Assembly (NCBI GenBank): GCA_902515205.1
Contig: CABXTU010000010.1
Span: forward strand, 1-38,017
From: an uncultured Pelagibacteraceae bacterium
GTDB lineage: Bacteria > Pseudomonadota > Alphaproteobacteria > Pelagibacterales > Pelagibacteraceae
Direction: 5' to 3'
Length of the DNA: 38,017 nucleotides
The notes beneath the pieces were generated by a model. That model had not been told where the DNA came from. It did no database searches and saw only the letters and a list, made by a program, of their open reading frames with translations. Shown one piece after another: positions 17,568 to 30,243 of this stretch. How positions within the stretch are numbered: the first letter of the stretch is position 1; the number at the start of each line of letters is the position of its first letter. Both the position numbers and the translations under genes were made by a program.

Positions 17568-18893
17568 ATGAAATATTTTGGAACAGATGGAATTAGAGGT
17601 CTTGTTAACAGTAAGAACATTAATGGTGATATGTTTTTCAAATTTGGATTGTCAGCAGGAAAATATTTCACAAATCTCAAAAAGAAAAAACAAATAGCTA
17701 TTATTGCAAAGGATACTAGACTTTCTGGCTATGCTTTAGAGCCAGCTTTAGTTTCAGGTCTAGCCTCTGCTGGAATGCATGTCTATACTTTGGGACCATT
17801 ACCGACAAACGGTCTTGCAATGTTGACTAAATTTATGAACGCAAATCTTGGAATTATGATTACCGCCTCACATAATTTATTTCATGATAATGGTTTAAAA
17901 TTATTTGGTCCTGATGGATTAAAACTTTCTAATAAATTTCAAAAAAAAATTGAAAGTTTGATTGATAGTAAAGTTAAAGCTCATTTATCAAAGCCAAATT
18001 TATTAGGTAGAGTCAAAAGATTAGAAACAGGGACAGATGACTATATCAAAATTCTTAAAAAAAAAATTCCTAATAATCTTAAATTAAAAAATATTAAAAT
18101 AGTTTTAGATTGTGCAAATGGAGCAGGATATAAATCTGCACCTAAAATGATTAAATCTCTAGGTGCAAAATTGATAGTTATTGGTGACAAACCCAATGGT
18201 TTTAATATTAACAAAGGTTGCGGCTCAACTTTTCCAGGAAAGCTTCAAAGATTTGTTAAAAAGTATAAAGCTAACCTCGGCATTTCACTTGATGGAGATG
18301 CTGACAGAGTGATTATGTGTGATGAGAAAGGAGCAATTATAGATGGAGATCAAATTATAGCTGCATTAGCACTTCTATGGAAGAAAAAAAAAATTCTCAA
18401 AGGAGGTGTTGTAGGTACTTTGATGTCAAATTATGGATTAGAAAAGTTATTCAAAAAAGAAAAGATTAAATTTATAAGAGCTAATGTTGGGGATAGATAT
18501 GTAAAAGAAATTATGCAAAAAAAAAAATTTAATTTAGGTGGAGAGCAATCTGGTCATATAATTCTTGGTAAATTTGCAACTACTGGTGATGGCTTATTGG
18601 TTGCTTTAGAGGTTATTCAAGCTTTAAATAAAAAAGTAAAAGCAAGTGATTTTTTTAATGTATTTGTAAAAACACCTCAAATATTAGAAAATATTAAAAT
18701 TAATAATGAAGATATTCTTAAAAAAAAATCATTAAAAAGATCAATTAAGACTGCAAAAAATTTAATTAAAAACAAAGGAAGAATTCTTGTTAGAAAATCA
18801 GGTACAGAGTCAAAAATTAGAATTATGGGAGAAAGCGATGATAAAATATTACTAAAAAAATGTATAAAGATTATATCTAAAACGATAAAGTAA
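17568..18893 (+). CDS. glmM: Phosphoglucosamine mutase
   Basis: 441 residues. It converts glucosamine 6-phosphate to glucosamine 1-phosphate for peptidoglycan and LPS precursors. FGTDGIRG opens the protein; the phosphoserine is S101 in MITASHNLFHDNG; the Mg loop DGDADR is at 242-247; the sugar loop GGEQSGH and the C-terminal phosphate loop RKSGTESKIRIM are present. The active-site loop has Leu after SHN, where the family nearly always has Pro. The ATG is 2 nt after folP. Confidence 0.96.
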   Translation: MKYFGTDGIRGLVNSKNINGDMFFKFGLSAGKYFTNLKKKKQIAIIAKDTRLSGYALEPALVSGLASAGMHVYTLGPLPTNGLAMLTKFMNANLGIMITASHNLFHDNGLKLFGPDGLKLSNKFQKKIESLIDSKVKAHLSKPNLLGRVKRLETGTDDYIKILKKKIPNNLKLKNIKIVLDCANGAGYKSAPKMIKSLGAKLIVIGDKPNGFNINKGCGSTFPGKLQRFVKKYKANLGISLDGDADRVIMCDEKGAIIDGDQIIAALALLWKKKKILKGGVVGTLMSNYGLEKLFKKEKIKFIRANVGDRYVKEIMQKKKFNLGGEQSGHIILGKFATTGDGLLVALEVIQALNKKVKASDFFNVFVKTPQILENIKINNEDILKKKSLKRSIKTAKNLIKNKGRILVRKSGTESKIRIMGESDDKILLKKCIKIISKTIK

Positions 18894-18894
18894 A

Positions 18895-21889
<2,995 letters not shown>

Positions 21890-21929
21890 TAAGCATTTAT
21901 CTAATTAATATTAATTTTTTTTCAATATT

Positions 21930-22909
21930 TTATTTACAAGCATTTCTTAGCTTTTTTAAAATTATTTCAAGTTCGTACGGTAAATTTGAGTTAAAAATCA
22001 TTTCTTTATTCGATTTGGGATGAATAAACCCTATGGTCTTAGCATGAAGAAATTGTCTTTTTAAATTCATTAAATTCTTTTCTATTCGTGGATCTATATT
22101 CTTTAATTTTTTAAATTTTTTTTATATTTATCATCTCCTACAATATTGTTACCTAAGTGATTCATATGGACTCTTATTTGGTGAGTTCTACCAGTTTCTA
22201 GTTTGCATTCTAATAGACTTAAAGTTGGAATATTATTACTTTCAAATACTTCGAGTGTTTTATAATTTGTAATTGCTTTTTTTCCGCTGGTACTACTAAC
22301 TTGCATCATTTGTCGATTTTTTGAGCTTCTTGAAATTAAAGTTTCGATTTTTCCATTTGCAGGTCTTATCTTTCCCCAAATTAATAAATTATAAACTCTA
22401 TTAATTGAGTGATTACTAAATTGAGTTGAAAGATGTTCATGTGTAAAATTATTTTTGGCTATTATAATTAAACCAGAAGTATTTTTATCTATTCTATGTA
22501 CTATCCCTGGCCTAAGCTCATCTCCAATATTAGAGAGAGTATCTTTGTTATAGTGCATTAAAGCATTAACAATTGTATTGTCAAAATTTCCAGCTCCTGG
22601 GTGCATTATTATTCCTGCAGGTTTATTTAAAATTATTAAATCTTTGTCCTCGTAAACAATATCTAATTTAAATTTATAAGGTTTAAGGGACGTTTTTTTA
22701 GGCTCAGGTATTATTAAATTAACATTGTCACCTTCGAAAATTTTTTTTGAAGGATCAATGATGATTTTATTATTAAGTTTTAATTTTTTTCTTAAAATTA
22801 AATTTTTTACCCTAGTTCTGCTAATATCTTTCTTATTTTTACTAATAAATATATCAACTCTGAGATTTTCATCCTCTTTTCTTACAATCAAATTTATTTT
22901 TTTTTCCAT
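21930..22909 (-). pseudogene. rluD: Ribosomal large subunit pseudouridine synthase RluD, split by a one-base frameshift
   Basis: The first frame (22909 to 22103) encodes 268 residues: an S4 domain (about 14-70), then the RluA/RluD catalytic core with HRIDKNTSG (catalytic D141) and TGRTHQIRVHMNHLG. It stops just after GDDKYKKNLKN. In the next frame, from about 22105 down to the stop at 21930-21932, the expected RluD tail is intact: DPRIEKNLMNL, KRQFLHAKTIGFIHP and SNLPYELEIILKKL. Adding one A to the A8 run (T8 at 22116-22123) joins the two into 326 residues, the E. coli RluD length. The product would modify uridines of helix 69 in 23S rRNA. Either a sequencing indel, a real mutation, or slippage in the homopolymer; I cannot tell which. 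Confidence 0.88.
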
Positions 22910-22932
22910 AAAATGTTATATTAATATCATAA

Positions 22933-23009
22933 GCGCTTGTAGCTCAACTGGATAGAGCGCCTGACTTCGGATCAGGAGGTTCTGGGTTCGACTCCTAGCA
23001 GGCGCACCA
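22933..23009 (+). tRNA. tRNA-Arg (anticodon TCG)
   Basis: 77 nt with encoded CCA. Acceptor GCGCTTG pairs with CAGGCGC; the D arm contains AGCTCAACTGGATAGAGC; anticodon stem CCTGA/TCAGG encloses loop CTTCGGA with anticodon TCG, reading CGA; the T arm has GGTTCGACTCC. Only 23 bp separate it from the divergent rluD start, and the convergent permease stop begins on the next base after CCA. Confidence 0.96.
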
Positions 23010-23801
23010 TTATTCACCCATATTTATCAAAGTTCCTTTAACACGAGCTTTTAAAAATGAAAAATAAAACGAAAATATTCCTATTGCTAAATAAACCAAA
23101 TTTAATAGATAAGCTTGTCTTAAATTTTCATAATTAATAAAATCATTTAGTAAGATATTTCTAGTTTCATCAAAGATATAAACTAACGGCAAACCTTTGG
23201 CTATAATTTGAAAAAAATTGGGGAGAATTTCTATCGGGTAATATATACAGCCTAAAGGGGCTAACAAAAATAGAGAAGACCAAGCAATATTTTCAAAGGA
23301 GGGACCAAACCTTATAAGCCCAGCACTAACAAATAACCCTAATGTTATTCCAAAAATATACAAACTTAAAAATAACAAAAGTAAAGGAAAGCCTAGATTT
23401 AAAATTGAAACACCAAATAATGGCGAAGTTAAAAGAATTGCTGGCACAAGCCCAATCAAAGTTCTTACCAAAGCAGTAAAAATTAACGCTATAATTATTT
23501 CTTTGAGCTTTAAGGGCGCTATAAATAAATTAGTAAAGTTTCTACTCCATATTTCCTCTAAGAACAACATATTGAAGCTAATACTTGATCTAAAAAGAAT
23601 GTCATAAAGTATAGCACACGTAAGAATTACACCGATAACATCATTATAGTAGTTACTATGGATTGAAAAAAACTTTGAAATAAAACCCCAAAGAATTATT
23701 TGAATTGTGGGCCAATAAATAAGATCCAAAATTCTTGGCAAGGAGCTTTTGATTAGAAAAAAATGCCTTAAAAAAAGACCATACATTTTATTAAGGTTCA
23801 T
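23010..23801 (-). CDS. ABC-2 type transporter permease
   Basis: 263 residues with about six hydrophobic segments (for example around 28-47, 58-75, 100-130, 140-165, 172-192 and 232-250). The late LAPLGCIYYPIEILPNFFQIIAKGLPLVYIFDETR stretch (shown here in outline) is the ABC-2 export signature around a conserved 'YP-E-LP' motif. The substrate is unknown; relatives move polysaccharides, drugs or other small molecules. It overlaps the ATPase gene by 11 nt, so the two form one transporter. Confidence 0.88.
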   Translation of the reverse strand: MNLNKMYGLFLRHFFLIKSSLPRILDLIYWPTIQIILWGFISKFFSIHSNYYNDVIGVILTCAILYDILFRSSISFNMLFLEEIWSRNFTNLFIAPLKLKEIIIALIFTALVRTLIGLVPAILLTSPLFGVSILNLGFPLLLLFLSLYIFGITLGLFVSAGLIRFGPSFENIAWSSLFLLAPLGCIYYPIEILPNFFQIIAKGLPLVYIFDETRNILLNDFINYENLRQAYLLNLVYLAIGIFSFYFSFLKARVKGTLINMGE

Positions 23802-24525
23802 ATTTTTGCCTAGTAAGTTTTAAAAAAACTTCTTCTAAGTTTTTTCGACCATGTTTTTTAATTAATTTTTTTGGACTATCTTGGTCGATAATAGTTCCAT
23901 TTCTCATCATAAAAACAGATGAGCATAATCTTTCTACTTCAGTCATATTATGTGAAGCCAATAGAATTGAAGCTTTATTTTCTTTTTGGTAATCCTCTAA
24001 AAAACTTCTTACAAAATCTCCAGTTTCTGGATCAAGAGATGCAGTTGGCTCATCAAGAAGTAATACTTTAGGATTATTTATTATTGACTTTGCAAGACTT
24101 ACTCTATTTTTTTGACCTGAAGAAAGCTCTCCAGTAATCTTATTTATTATTTCATTAAGTCTTAGTTTTTCAGAAAGTTCTTCAATTTTTGTTTTTAGAC
24201 TACCAACATCATAGAGTCTGCCATAAACTTCTAAATTTTGTTTTACAGATAATTTTTTTGGTAATTCTATGTAGGGAGATATAAAGTTTAAATCATTTAA
24301 TAGCTCTACTCTTTTTTGCTCTATTGAAATTCCGTTTATTAACACTTTACCTTTTGAAGGTTTTAACAATCCTAAAATCATACCTATAGTAGTAGTTTTT
24401 CCACAGCCATTTGGACCAAGAATTCCTATGATTTCATTTCTATCTATTTTAAAAGAAATATTTTTAACAGCTTCTTTATCATTGTAAATCTTTGTTAATT
24501 CAATTACTTCTAGCGGAATATTCAT
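23791..24525 (-). CDS. ABC transporter ATP-binding protein
   Basis: 244 residues, one nucleotide-binding domain. Walker A GPNGCGKT (37-44), signature LSSGQKNRVSLA (134-145), Walker B VLLLDEPTASLD (154-165) and switch H in SHNMTEVERL. It resembles the CcmA/NatA type paired with ABC-2 permeases. Its start overlaps the stop of the Sua5/TsaC gene (TAATG) and its end overlaps the permease. The transported molecule cannot be named. Confidence 0.92.
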   Translation of the reverse strand: MNIPLEVIELTKIYNDKEAVKNISFKIDRNEIIGILGPNGCGKTTTIGMILGLLKPSKGKVLINGISIEQKRVELLNDLNFISPYIELPKKLSVKQNLEVYGRLYDVGSLKTKIEELSEKLRLNEIINKITGELSSGQKNRVSLAKSIINNPKVLLLDEPTASLDPETGDFVRSFLEDYQKENKASILLASHNMTEVERLCSSVFMMRNGTIIDQDSPKKLIKKHGRKNLEEVFLKLTRQKYEP

Positions 24526-25457
24526 TAGAATTTCGAAGCTCTCATTAGTCTGTCATTAATAGTTTTGCCTAATCCTTTGTTGGGAATTTTGCTAACTGCT
24601 ATAGATTTATGTTTATTTTTTTTTATTTTTCTAAGTATACTGTATAGATTTTTTGCAGCCTCTTTTAAATTGCCATTTTTAGATAAAAAATAATAATTTG
24701 ATTTAGTTTCTGTTTTTTTATTTATCAACAAATAGGCTTCATTTTTTTTTAATTTTTTAAAATTTAATCTTATTGGGATACCAGGAGAATAATGAAGTTT
24801 GAATTGACCAGGTGAAGATACCCTTAAAGGATTATTATTTATTTTAACTTTTTTATTTAATACTTTTTGAATTAATGAAGTTTCTAAACCACCAAGCCTT
24901 AATATTTGAGGTTTATTTCTCAAATCAACTATTGTTGATTCTAGACCAATTGATGATTTTCCACCTTCCAGAATATATTTAATTTTTTTTCCAAAATCGT
25001 CTTTAACATCATTTGAATTAACGGCACTAACTTTGGATGATAAATTGGCACTAGGTGCAGCAAGTGGATAATTAAGTTTTTTTAATAAGTCTCTTGTTAT
25101 CGGATGTTTAGGAAATCTAACTGCAAGAGTTTTACTGTTGTTTGTAACGATCCTAGATATTTTTGAATCTTTTTTTAGATCTAGAATAAATGTTATTGGG
25201 CCTGGACAGAATTTTTTATATAATTTAATAAACTCATTATTAAAAATACAATCCTTTTTGAGATCTTGATGATTGTAATAATGAACTATTAGTGGGTTAT
25301 TCATTGGTCTTCTTTTTATCTTAAATATTTTTTTACATGCCTTATCTGAATATGCATTACCAGCTAATCCATAAACAGTTTCAGTAGGTACAGCCACACA
25401 CTCATCTTTATTTAAGATTTTTGTAGCTTTTTTAATATTTGCAAGATTAATTTTCAT
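24525..25457 (-). CDS. L-threonylcarbamoyladenylate synthase, Sua5 type
   Basis: 310 residues. It makes threonylcarbamoyl-AMP for t6A37 of ANN-reading tRNAs. The YrdC domain (about 1-200) shows PTETVYGLAGNA (24-35), KIKRRPMNNPL (46-56), FCPGPITFIL, LAVRFPKHP and PLAAPSANLSS. The linker SPGQFKLHYSPGIP and a C-terminal Sua5 domain (about 215-310) make it the longer Sua5 rather than the short TsaC form. It heads a minus-strand operon with the ABC transporter; the shared position is probably not functional. Confidence 0.94.
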   Translation of the reverse strand: MKINLANIKKATKILNKDECVAVPTETVYGLAGNAYSDKACKKIFKIKRRPMNNPLIVHYYNHQDLKKDCIFNNEFIKLYKKFCPGPITFILDLKKDSKISRIVTNNSKTLAVRFPKHPITRDLLKKLNYPLAAPSANLSSKVSAVNSNDVKDDFGKKIKYILEGGKSSIGLESTIVDLRNKPQILRLGGLETSLIQKVLNKKVKINNNPLRVSSPGQFKLHYSPGIPIRLNFKKLKKNEAYLLINKKTETKSNYYFLSKNGNLKEAAKNLYSILRKIKKNKHKSIAVSKIPNKGLGKTINDRLMRASKF

Positions 25458-25477
25458 GTATTATCTGAGAGTATTAT
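25458..25477. repeat. Direct repeat GTATTAT-N6-GTATTAT filling the Sua5/xseB gap
   Basis: The whole 20-bp divergent intergenic region is GTATTAT, CTGAGA, GTATTAT. The first copy contains a TATTAT (25459-25464) well placed as -10 for xseB; on the other strand GATAAT/ATAATAC can serve the Sua5 gene. Likely a minimal divergent promoter; no -35 boxes are certain. Confidence 0.45.
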
Positions 25478-25732
25478 ATGAAAGATAAAAATTTACCAAA
25501 CTATTATAACTCTATGACTCTTGAAGAATTGACTAAAGAAGCTAATAGGATGATAGAAGATTTAGAAAAACAAAAAGATTTAGAAAATTCATTAAAAAAT
25601 TATCAAGATTTATTGAATCTTAATAGTATCATAGAAAAGAAATTTAAAAAAAATAATAAAGAAGTTAGTGAAAAAACTAAAGAAAAAATTTTAAAAATAG
25701 TAACGGAAAGTAATGAAAAAAAAATTAAATAA
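25478..25732 (+). CDS. xseB: Exodeoxyribonuclease VII small subunit
   Basis: 84 residues. The N-terminal helix pair (MTLEELTKEANRMIEDLEKQ, then LENSLKNYQDLLNLNSIIEKKF) matches the XseB pattern of two antiparallel helices. It binds XseA, whose gene is not in this window. It overlaps ispA by 20 nt, the xseB-ispA-dxs order being frequent in proteobacteria, which supports the call for this weakly conserved short protein. Confidence 0.88.
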   Translation: MKDKNLPNYYNSMTLEELTKEANRMIEDLEKQKDLENSLKNYQDLLNLNSIIEKKFKKNNKEVSEKTKEKILKIVTESNEKKIK

Positions 25733-26585
25733 AATTGCTAGTGATACAAATTTTTTTTTAAAAAGATTTATTAGAAAACAAAAAAAATCTGAATTAATTA
25801 TACCAATGAAATATGGTTTATTTTCAGGAGGTAAGAAAATAAGATCAAAAATTTTAATTGACGTTGGATCTCTATTTAAAATAAATTATAAATCATTAAT
25901 TACTATAGGCGCAGCAGTTGAATGTATTCACGCATATTCACTAATTCATGATGATTTACCATGTATGGATAATGACACAGTCAGAAGAGGCAAACCTTCT
26001 ACACATATTAAATTTGGCGAGTCTACAGCTGTGCTAGCTGGAAATTCACTTTTAACCATGGCTTATGAAATTTTAAGCCACAAAGAATTAAATATTTCAG
26101 AGAAAACAAAGATTAATTTGATTAATAAAATTTCTGAAAGTTCAGGTCACCTTGGTATAGCTGGAGGTCAATATTTAGATTTAAGTTTTGAACACAAAAA
26201 TATTTCAAAAAAAAATATTATAGAAATGGAAATAAAAAAAACAGGAAAACTTTTTAGTTTTTGCTGTGTAGCACCTTTAATTCTTAAAAATAAAAATAAA
26301 AAAGATATTAAAAAATTTGAAAATATAGGTGCTGAAATTGGGTTATTATTTCAAGTTGCAGATGATTTAATTGATTATAAGGGAAGCTCATTAATTGCAG
26401 GAAAAAAAACTGGGAAAGATAAAAAAAAAGGTAAAGCGACTCTAATTAGTTTACTAGGACATAAAAATACTATTAAATATGCTAATAGATTAATTTTAAA
26501 AATAAACAATAAACTAAAAAAATATGGATCTAAATCAAAACACTTGTCTGAAACATTAGAATATATTTTATATAGAAATAAATGA
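25713..26585 (+). CDS. ispA: Farnesyl diphosphate synthase (short-chain polyprenyl synthase)
   Basis: 290 residues. It condenses isopentenyl diphosphate with allylic diphosphates, normally to C15. The first Asp-rich motif DDLPCMDND is at 80-88 (the longer bacterial type), RRGKPSTH follows, and the second is [18 protein letters not shown] (39-46) binds isopentenyl diphosphate. Overlaps with xseB and with dxs (4 nt) point to one operon for isoprenoid supply. Confidence 0.95.
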   Translation: MKKKLNKIASDTNFFLKRFIRKQKKSELIIPMKYGLFSGGKKIRSKILIDVGSLFKINYKSLITIGAAVECIHAYSLIHDDLPCMDNDTVRRGKPSTHIKFGESTAVLAGNSLLTMAYEILSHKELNISEKTKINLINKISESSGHLGIAGGQYLDLSFEHKNISKKNIIEMEIKKTGKLFSFCCVAPLILKNKNKKDIKKFENIGAEIGLLFQVADDLIDYKGSSLIAGKKTGKDKKKGKATLISLLGHKNTIKYANRLILKINNKLKKYGSKSKHLSETLEYILYRNK

Positions 26586-28495
26586 AAAAAGAATACGAAT
26601 TTTTAGATCAAATAAACTTTCCATCAGATTTGAAAAAAATACCAGAGAGAAATTTGCAAAAAGTAGCTGACGAACTTAGAGAAGAAATGATTGATGCAGT
26701 ATCTGTTACTGGTGGTCATTTAGGGGCAAGTTTGGGAGTAGTCGAGTTAACTGTTGCTCTTCATTATATTTTTAATACTCCTAGTGATAAACTTATATGG
26801 GATGTGGGCCATCAATGTTATCCTCATAAAATTCTAACTGGAAGAAAAGACCGGATCAGAACATTAAGACAAGGTGGTGGTTTATCTGGCTTTACAAAAA
26901 GAACTGAAAGTGAATATGATACTTTTGGTGCAGCACATAGTTCAACATCAATATCTTCTGCTTTAGGAATAGCTGAAGCAAATAGATTATCAAATAAATC
27001 TGATAATGTAGTGGCGGTAATAGGTGATGGAGCTATTAGTGCAGGCATGGCTTACGAAGCTATGAATAATGCCGGTGCTTCAAAAACTAAAATGATTGTG
27101 ATATTAAATGATAATGATATGTCGATAGCGAGACCCGTTGGCGCAATGGGCACATATTTAGCTAAGATTTTTTCAGGAAAGATTTATTTTAGTTTAAGAG
27201 AAACAATTAAATTAATTACATCTGCATTTTCAAAGAGATTTAGTGTAAAAGCTCGTAAGGCTGAGGATTTAATTAGATCAGCTGTAACGGGTGGGACTTT
27301 ATTTAATTCTCTTGGTTTTTATTACATTGGCCCTATAGATGGACATGATTTAAGTTCATTAATTCCTATTTTAAGGAATGCAAGAGAGTCGAAGCATTCA
27401 GGTCCAATTTTGATTCACATTAAAACTAAAAAAGGAAAAGGTTACTCATTTGCAGAAAAAGCAAAAGATAATTACCACGGAGTATCAAAATTTAATGTTA
27501 AGACTGGTGAGCAATCCAAAAGTTCAAGTAAATTGCCATCCTACACAAAAGTATTTGCTAATACCTTACTTCAGCATGCTAAAAAAGATAGTAAGATAGT
27601 TGCTATAACTGCAGCAATGCCAGACGGGACAGGCCTCGAAATCTTTAGAAAAGAATTTCCAGAAAGAACTTTTGATGTTGGTATTGCCGAACAGCATGCT
27701 GTAACATTCGCCGCAGGATTAGCAACCGAAAACTACAAACCTTATGCAGCAATTTATTCAACATTTCTTCAGAGAGCTTACGATCAAGTAGTACATGATG
27801 TAGCAATTCAAAGTTTACCAGTTAGATTTGCAATAGACAGAGCTGGACTAGTCGGCGCTGATGGACCTACTCACGCTGGAAGCTTTGATATAACATATTT
27901 ATCAACATTACCAAATTTTGTAGTAATGGCAGCAAGTGATGAGGCTGAGCTAGTAAAAATGATTAATACCTCAACAGATATTAATGATAGACCTTGCGCA
28001 TTTAGATATCCTAGAGGAACTGGTTTAGGATCAGTTTTACCTACGATTGATGAAAAGATAGAAATAGGTAAATCAAAAATTATCCAAGAAGGAAAAAAAT
28101 TAGCTATTTTAAATTTTGGAGCAAGACTAAATGAAACATTAAAAGCTACACAGAATTTAAAAAAAAAGGGAATTAATGTTACAATTGTTGACGCAAGGTT
28201 TGCAAAACCTCTAGATGAAAATTTAATTTGGCAATTGGCTACAACTCATGAAGCAATAATGACTATAGAAGAGGGATCTATAGGAGGTTTTGGATCACAT
28301 GTGGTTGATTTTTTAACAAAAAAGGGGTTGATGGATTCTAGTTTGAAATTTAGATCACTGACACTTCCTGATGTTTTTATTGATCAAGATACTCCTGATA
28401 ATATGTATAAAATTGCTAATTTAGACTCTAATTCTATTGAAGAAAAAGTTTTGGATGTGTTGAATTCAAATATTATCTTACAAAAGCAAAAATAA
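26582..28495 (+). CDS. dxs: 1-deoxy-D-xylulose-5-phosphate synthase
   Basis: 637 residues. First step of the MEP isoprenoid pathway: pyruvate + glyceraldehyde 3-phosphate to DXP, with thiamine diphosphate. [19 protein letters not shown] (44-62), [15 protein letters not shown] (74-88), ThDP motif [18 protein letters not shown] (148-165), [25 protein letters not shown] and [15 protein letters not shown] are all characteristic. The ATG overlaps the ispA stop (ATGA). It ends 5 nt before the convergent aroC. Confidence 0.97.
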   Translation: MKKEYEFLDQINFPSDLKKIPERNLQKVADELREEMIDAVSVTGGHLGASLGVVELTVALHYIFNTPSDKLIWDVGHQCYPHKILTGRKDRIRTLRQGGGLSGFTKRTESEYDTFGAAHSSTSISSALGIAEANRLSNKSDNVVAVIGDGAISAGMAYEAMNNAGASKTKMIVILNDNDMSIARPVGAMGTYLAKIFSGKIYFSLRETIKLITSAFSKRFSVKARKAEDLIRSAVTGGTLFNSLGFYYIGPIDGHDLSSLIPILRNARESKHSGPILIHIKTKKGKGYSFAEKAKDNYHGVSKFNVKTGEQSKSSSKLPSYTKVFANTLLQHAKKDSKIVAITAAMPDGTGLEIFRKEFPERTFDVGIAEQHAVTFAAGLATENYKPYAAIYSTFLQRAYDQVVHDVAIQSLPVRFAIDRAGLVGADGPTHAGSFDITYLSTLPNFVVMAASDEAELVKMINTSTDINDRPCAFRYPRGTGLGSVLPTIDEKIEIGKSKIIQEGKKLAILNFGARLNETLKATQNLKKKGINVTIVDARFAKPLDENLIWQLATTHEAIMTIEEGSIGGFGSHVVDFLTKKGLMDSSLKFRSLTLPDVFIDQDTPDNMYKIANLDSNSIEEKVLDVLNSNIILQKQK

Positions 28496-28500
28496 TTTTA

Positions 28501-29583
28501 TTAACTACACTGTCCTTTGTTCATTAAATAATGATCTAGCAAAACACATGCAAGCATAGCTTCACCAACAGGAACTGCTCTTATTCCTACGCAAGGATCA
28601 TGTCTACCTCTTACAGAGATAGTTGTATTTTTTCCAAACTTATTAATTGTTTTTCTACTTTTTAAAATCGAGGAAGTCGGTTTTACAGCAAATGATACAA
28701 TTATTTCTTGTCCAGATGAAATCCCCCCAAGTATCCCGCCTGCATTATTTGAATCAAATTTCATATTTGTTTTTTTTTGTGAAATTTCGTCTGAGTTTTC
28801 TTCTCCAGATAATTGAGCAGAGTTCATTCCCGAACCAATATTTACACCTTTAACTGCATTAATACTCATCATAGCTGCTGCAATATCAGAGTCTAATTTA
28901 GAATAAATTGGTGCACCTAAGCCTGCTGGTATTCCATTTGCACGCACTTCAATTATTGCACCACAAGATGAACCTGCTTTTCTAATACTCAATAAATATT
29001 TTTCCCATATCTTAAGCATCGACTTGTCAGGACAAAAAAATGGATTTTTATAAATTATTTTATCATTCCATTTTGTTGTATCACATCCAAGAATACCCAA
29101 TTGAATTACCGCAGCAGAAATTTTAAATTTTTTTCCCAACTTATTTTCTAACACTTTTTTAGCAATTGCTCCTGCTGCAACTCTTGAAGCTGTTTCTCTA
29201 GCAGATGATCTCCCACCACCCCTATAATCTCTAATTCCATATTTCTTAAAATAAGTTAAATCAGCATGACCAGGTCTGAATTTATCTTTAATGTCATTAT
29301 AATCTTTGGACCGCACATCCTTATTGTAAATTATTAGGGATATAGGTGTGCCAGTGGTCTTGCCTTCAAACACTCCAGAGAGAATCTGAACTTTATCATC
29401 CTCTTTCCTTTGAGTAGTAAATTTAGATTGGCCAGGCTTTCTCTTATTTAATTCCTTTTGTATATCATGTTCTTTTAGCTGAATTAAAGGAGGACAACCA
29501 TCAATTATACAGCCAATAGCAGGTCCATGAGACTCTCCCCATGTAGTGAAACGAAAAAACTTTCCAAAAGTATTAAATGACAT
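28501..29583 (-). CDS. aroC: Chorismate synthase
   Basis: 360 residues. It converts EPSP to chorismate with reduced FMN. Motifs: [12 protein letters not shown] (13-24, H19), [67 protein letters not shown] and [15 protein letters not shown]. Nothing is missing. A TATAAT lies on the minus strand (complement of 29591-29596), 7 nt before the ATG, so the mRNA may start almost at the start codon. Confidence 0.97.
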   Translation of the reverse strand: MSFNTFGKFFRFTTWGESHGPAIGCIIDGCPPLIQLKEHDIQKELNKRKPGQSKFTTQRKEDDKVQILSGVFEGKTTGTPISLIIYNKDVRSKDYNDIKDKFRPGHADLTYFKKYGIRDYRGGGRSSARETASRVAAGAIAKKVLENKLGKKFKISAAVIQLGILGCDTTKWNDKIIYKNPFFCPDKSMLKIWEKYLLSIRKAGSSCGAIIEVRANGIPAGLGAPIYSKLDSDIAAAMMSINAVKGVNIGSGMNSAQLSGEENSDEISQKKTNMKFDSNNAGGILGGISSGQEIIVSFAVKPTSSILKSRKTINKFGKNTTISVRGRHDPCVGIRAVPVGEAMLACVLLDHYLMNKGQCS

Positions 29584-29616
29584 TATTTATATTATATAGA
29601 TTATTTTGTTTAAATT
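29584..29616. promoter_or_regulatory. 33-bp divergent promoter gap between aroC and pdxH
   Basis: Both genes must be started from this short AT-only stretch or from within the neighbouring coding ends. TATAAT toward aroC (complement of 29591-29596) and TATATA/TATAGA toward pdxH are present. No -35 box and no ribosome site is evident. Confidence 0.35.
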
Positions 29617-30243
29617 ATGAATCAAAAAAACTCACTAGGGCTCAATAAATGCTTTTTAAATCTTGACGATCCATTTGAATTATTTGAAAAGTGGTTTGCT
29701 GAAGCCAAAAAGAAAGAAATAAATGACCATAATGCTTTAGCATTAGGAACTGCTAACAAGGAGGGTATCCCGTCAGTTAGAATGGTTCTTCTTAAAGGTT
29801 TTGATAAAAATGGATTTGTTTTTTACACAAATCTGAATAGTCAAAAGGGAAAAGAATTAAAAGACAATCCTAATGCTACAATGTGCTTTCATTGGAAAAG
29901 TTTATTAAGGCAAATAAGGATTGTTGGGACCTTAAAACTAGTAGATGATAAAACAGCAGATGATTATTATAAAACCCGTGCTTATGAAAGTAGAATAGGA
30001 GCATGGGCATCTAAACAGAGTAGTATTTTAAAAAGTAGAGACGAACTTTTAAATTCTTTAGAAAATTTTAAAAATAAATATAATAATAAAGATAGTGTCC
30101 CAAGACCAAATCATTGGTCTGGTTGGACCTTAAGACCATCAAGTATCGAATTTTGGTTAGATGGGGATAACAGAATACACGAAAGATTAAAATATACTTT
30201 AAATGAAAAAAATATTTGGACTAAAAATCTTTTAAGTCCTTAA
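29617..30243 (+). CDS. pdxH: Pyridoxamine 5'-phosphate oxidase
   Basis: 208 residues. FMN enzyme making pyridoxal 5'-phosphate from PNP or PMP. PSVRMVLLKGFDKNGFVFYTN, SQKGKELKDNPNATMCFHW, RQIRIVGTL, SRIGAWASKQSS, and the C-terminal NHWSGWTLRPSSIEFW with RIHERL are the family pattern. It ends inside a TTAA that is also the stop of the convergent polyprenyl synthase. Confidence 0.96.
   Translation: MNQKNSLGLNKCFLNLDDPFELFEKWFAEAKKKEINDHNALALGTANKEGIPSVRMVLLKGFDKNGFVFYTNLNSQKGKELKDNPNATMCFHWKSLLRQIRIVGTLKLVDDKTADDYYKTRAYESRIGAWASKQSSILKSRDELLNSLENFKNKYNNKDSVPRPNHWSGWTLRPSSIEFWLDGDNRIHERLKYTLNEKNIWTKNLLSP

Noticed and set aside
22933..23009. tRNA-Arg as an integration site
   Set aside because: No integrase, no repeated 3' tRNA end and no foreign-looking DNA nearby; both flanks are ordinary core genes.
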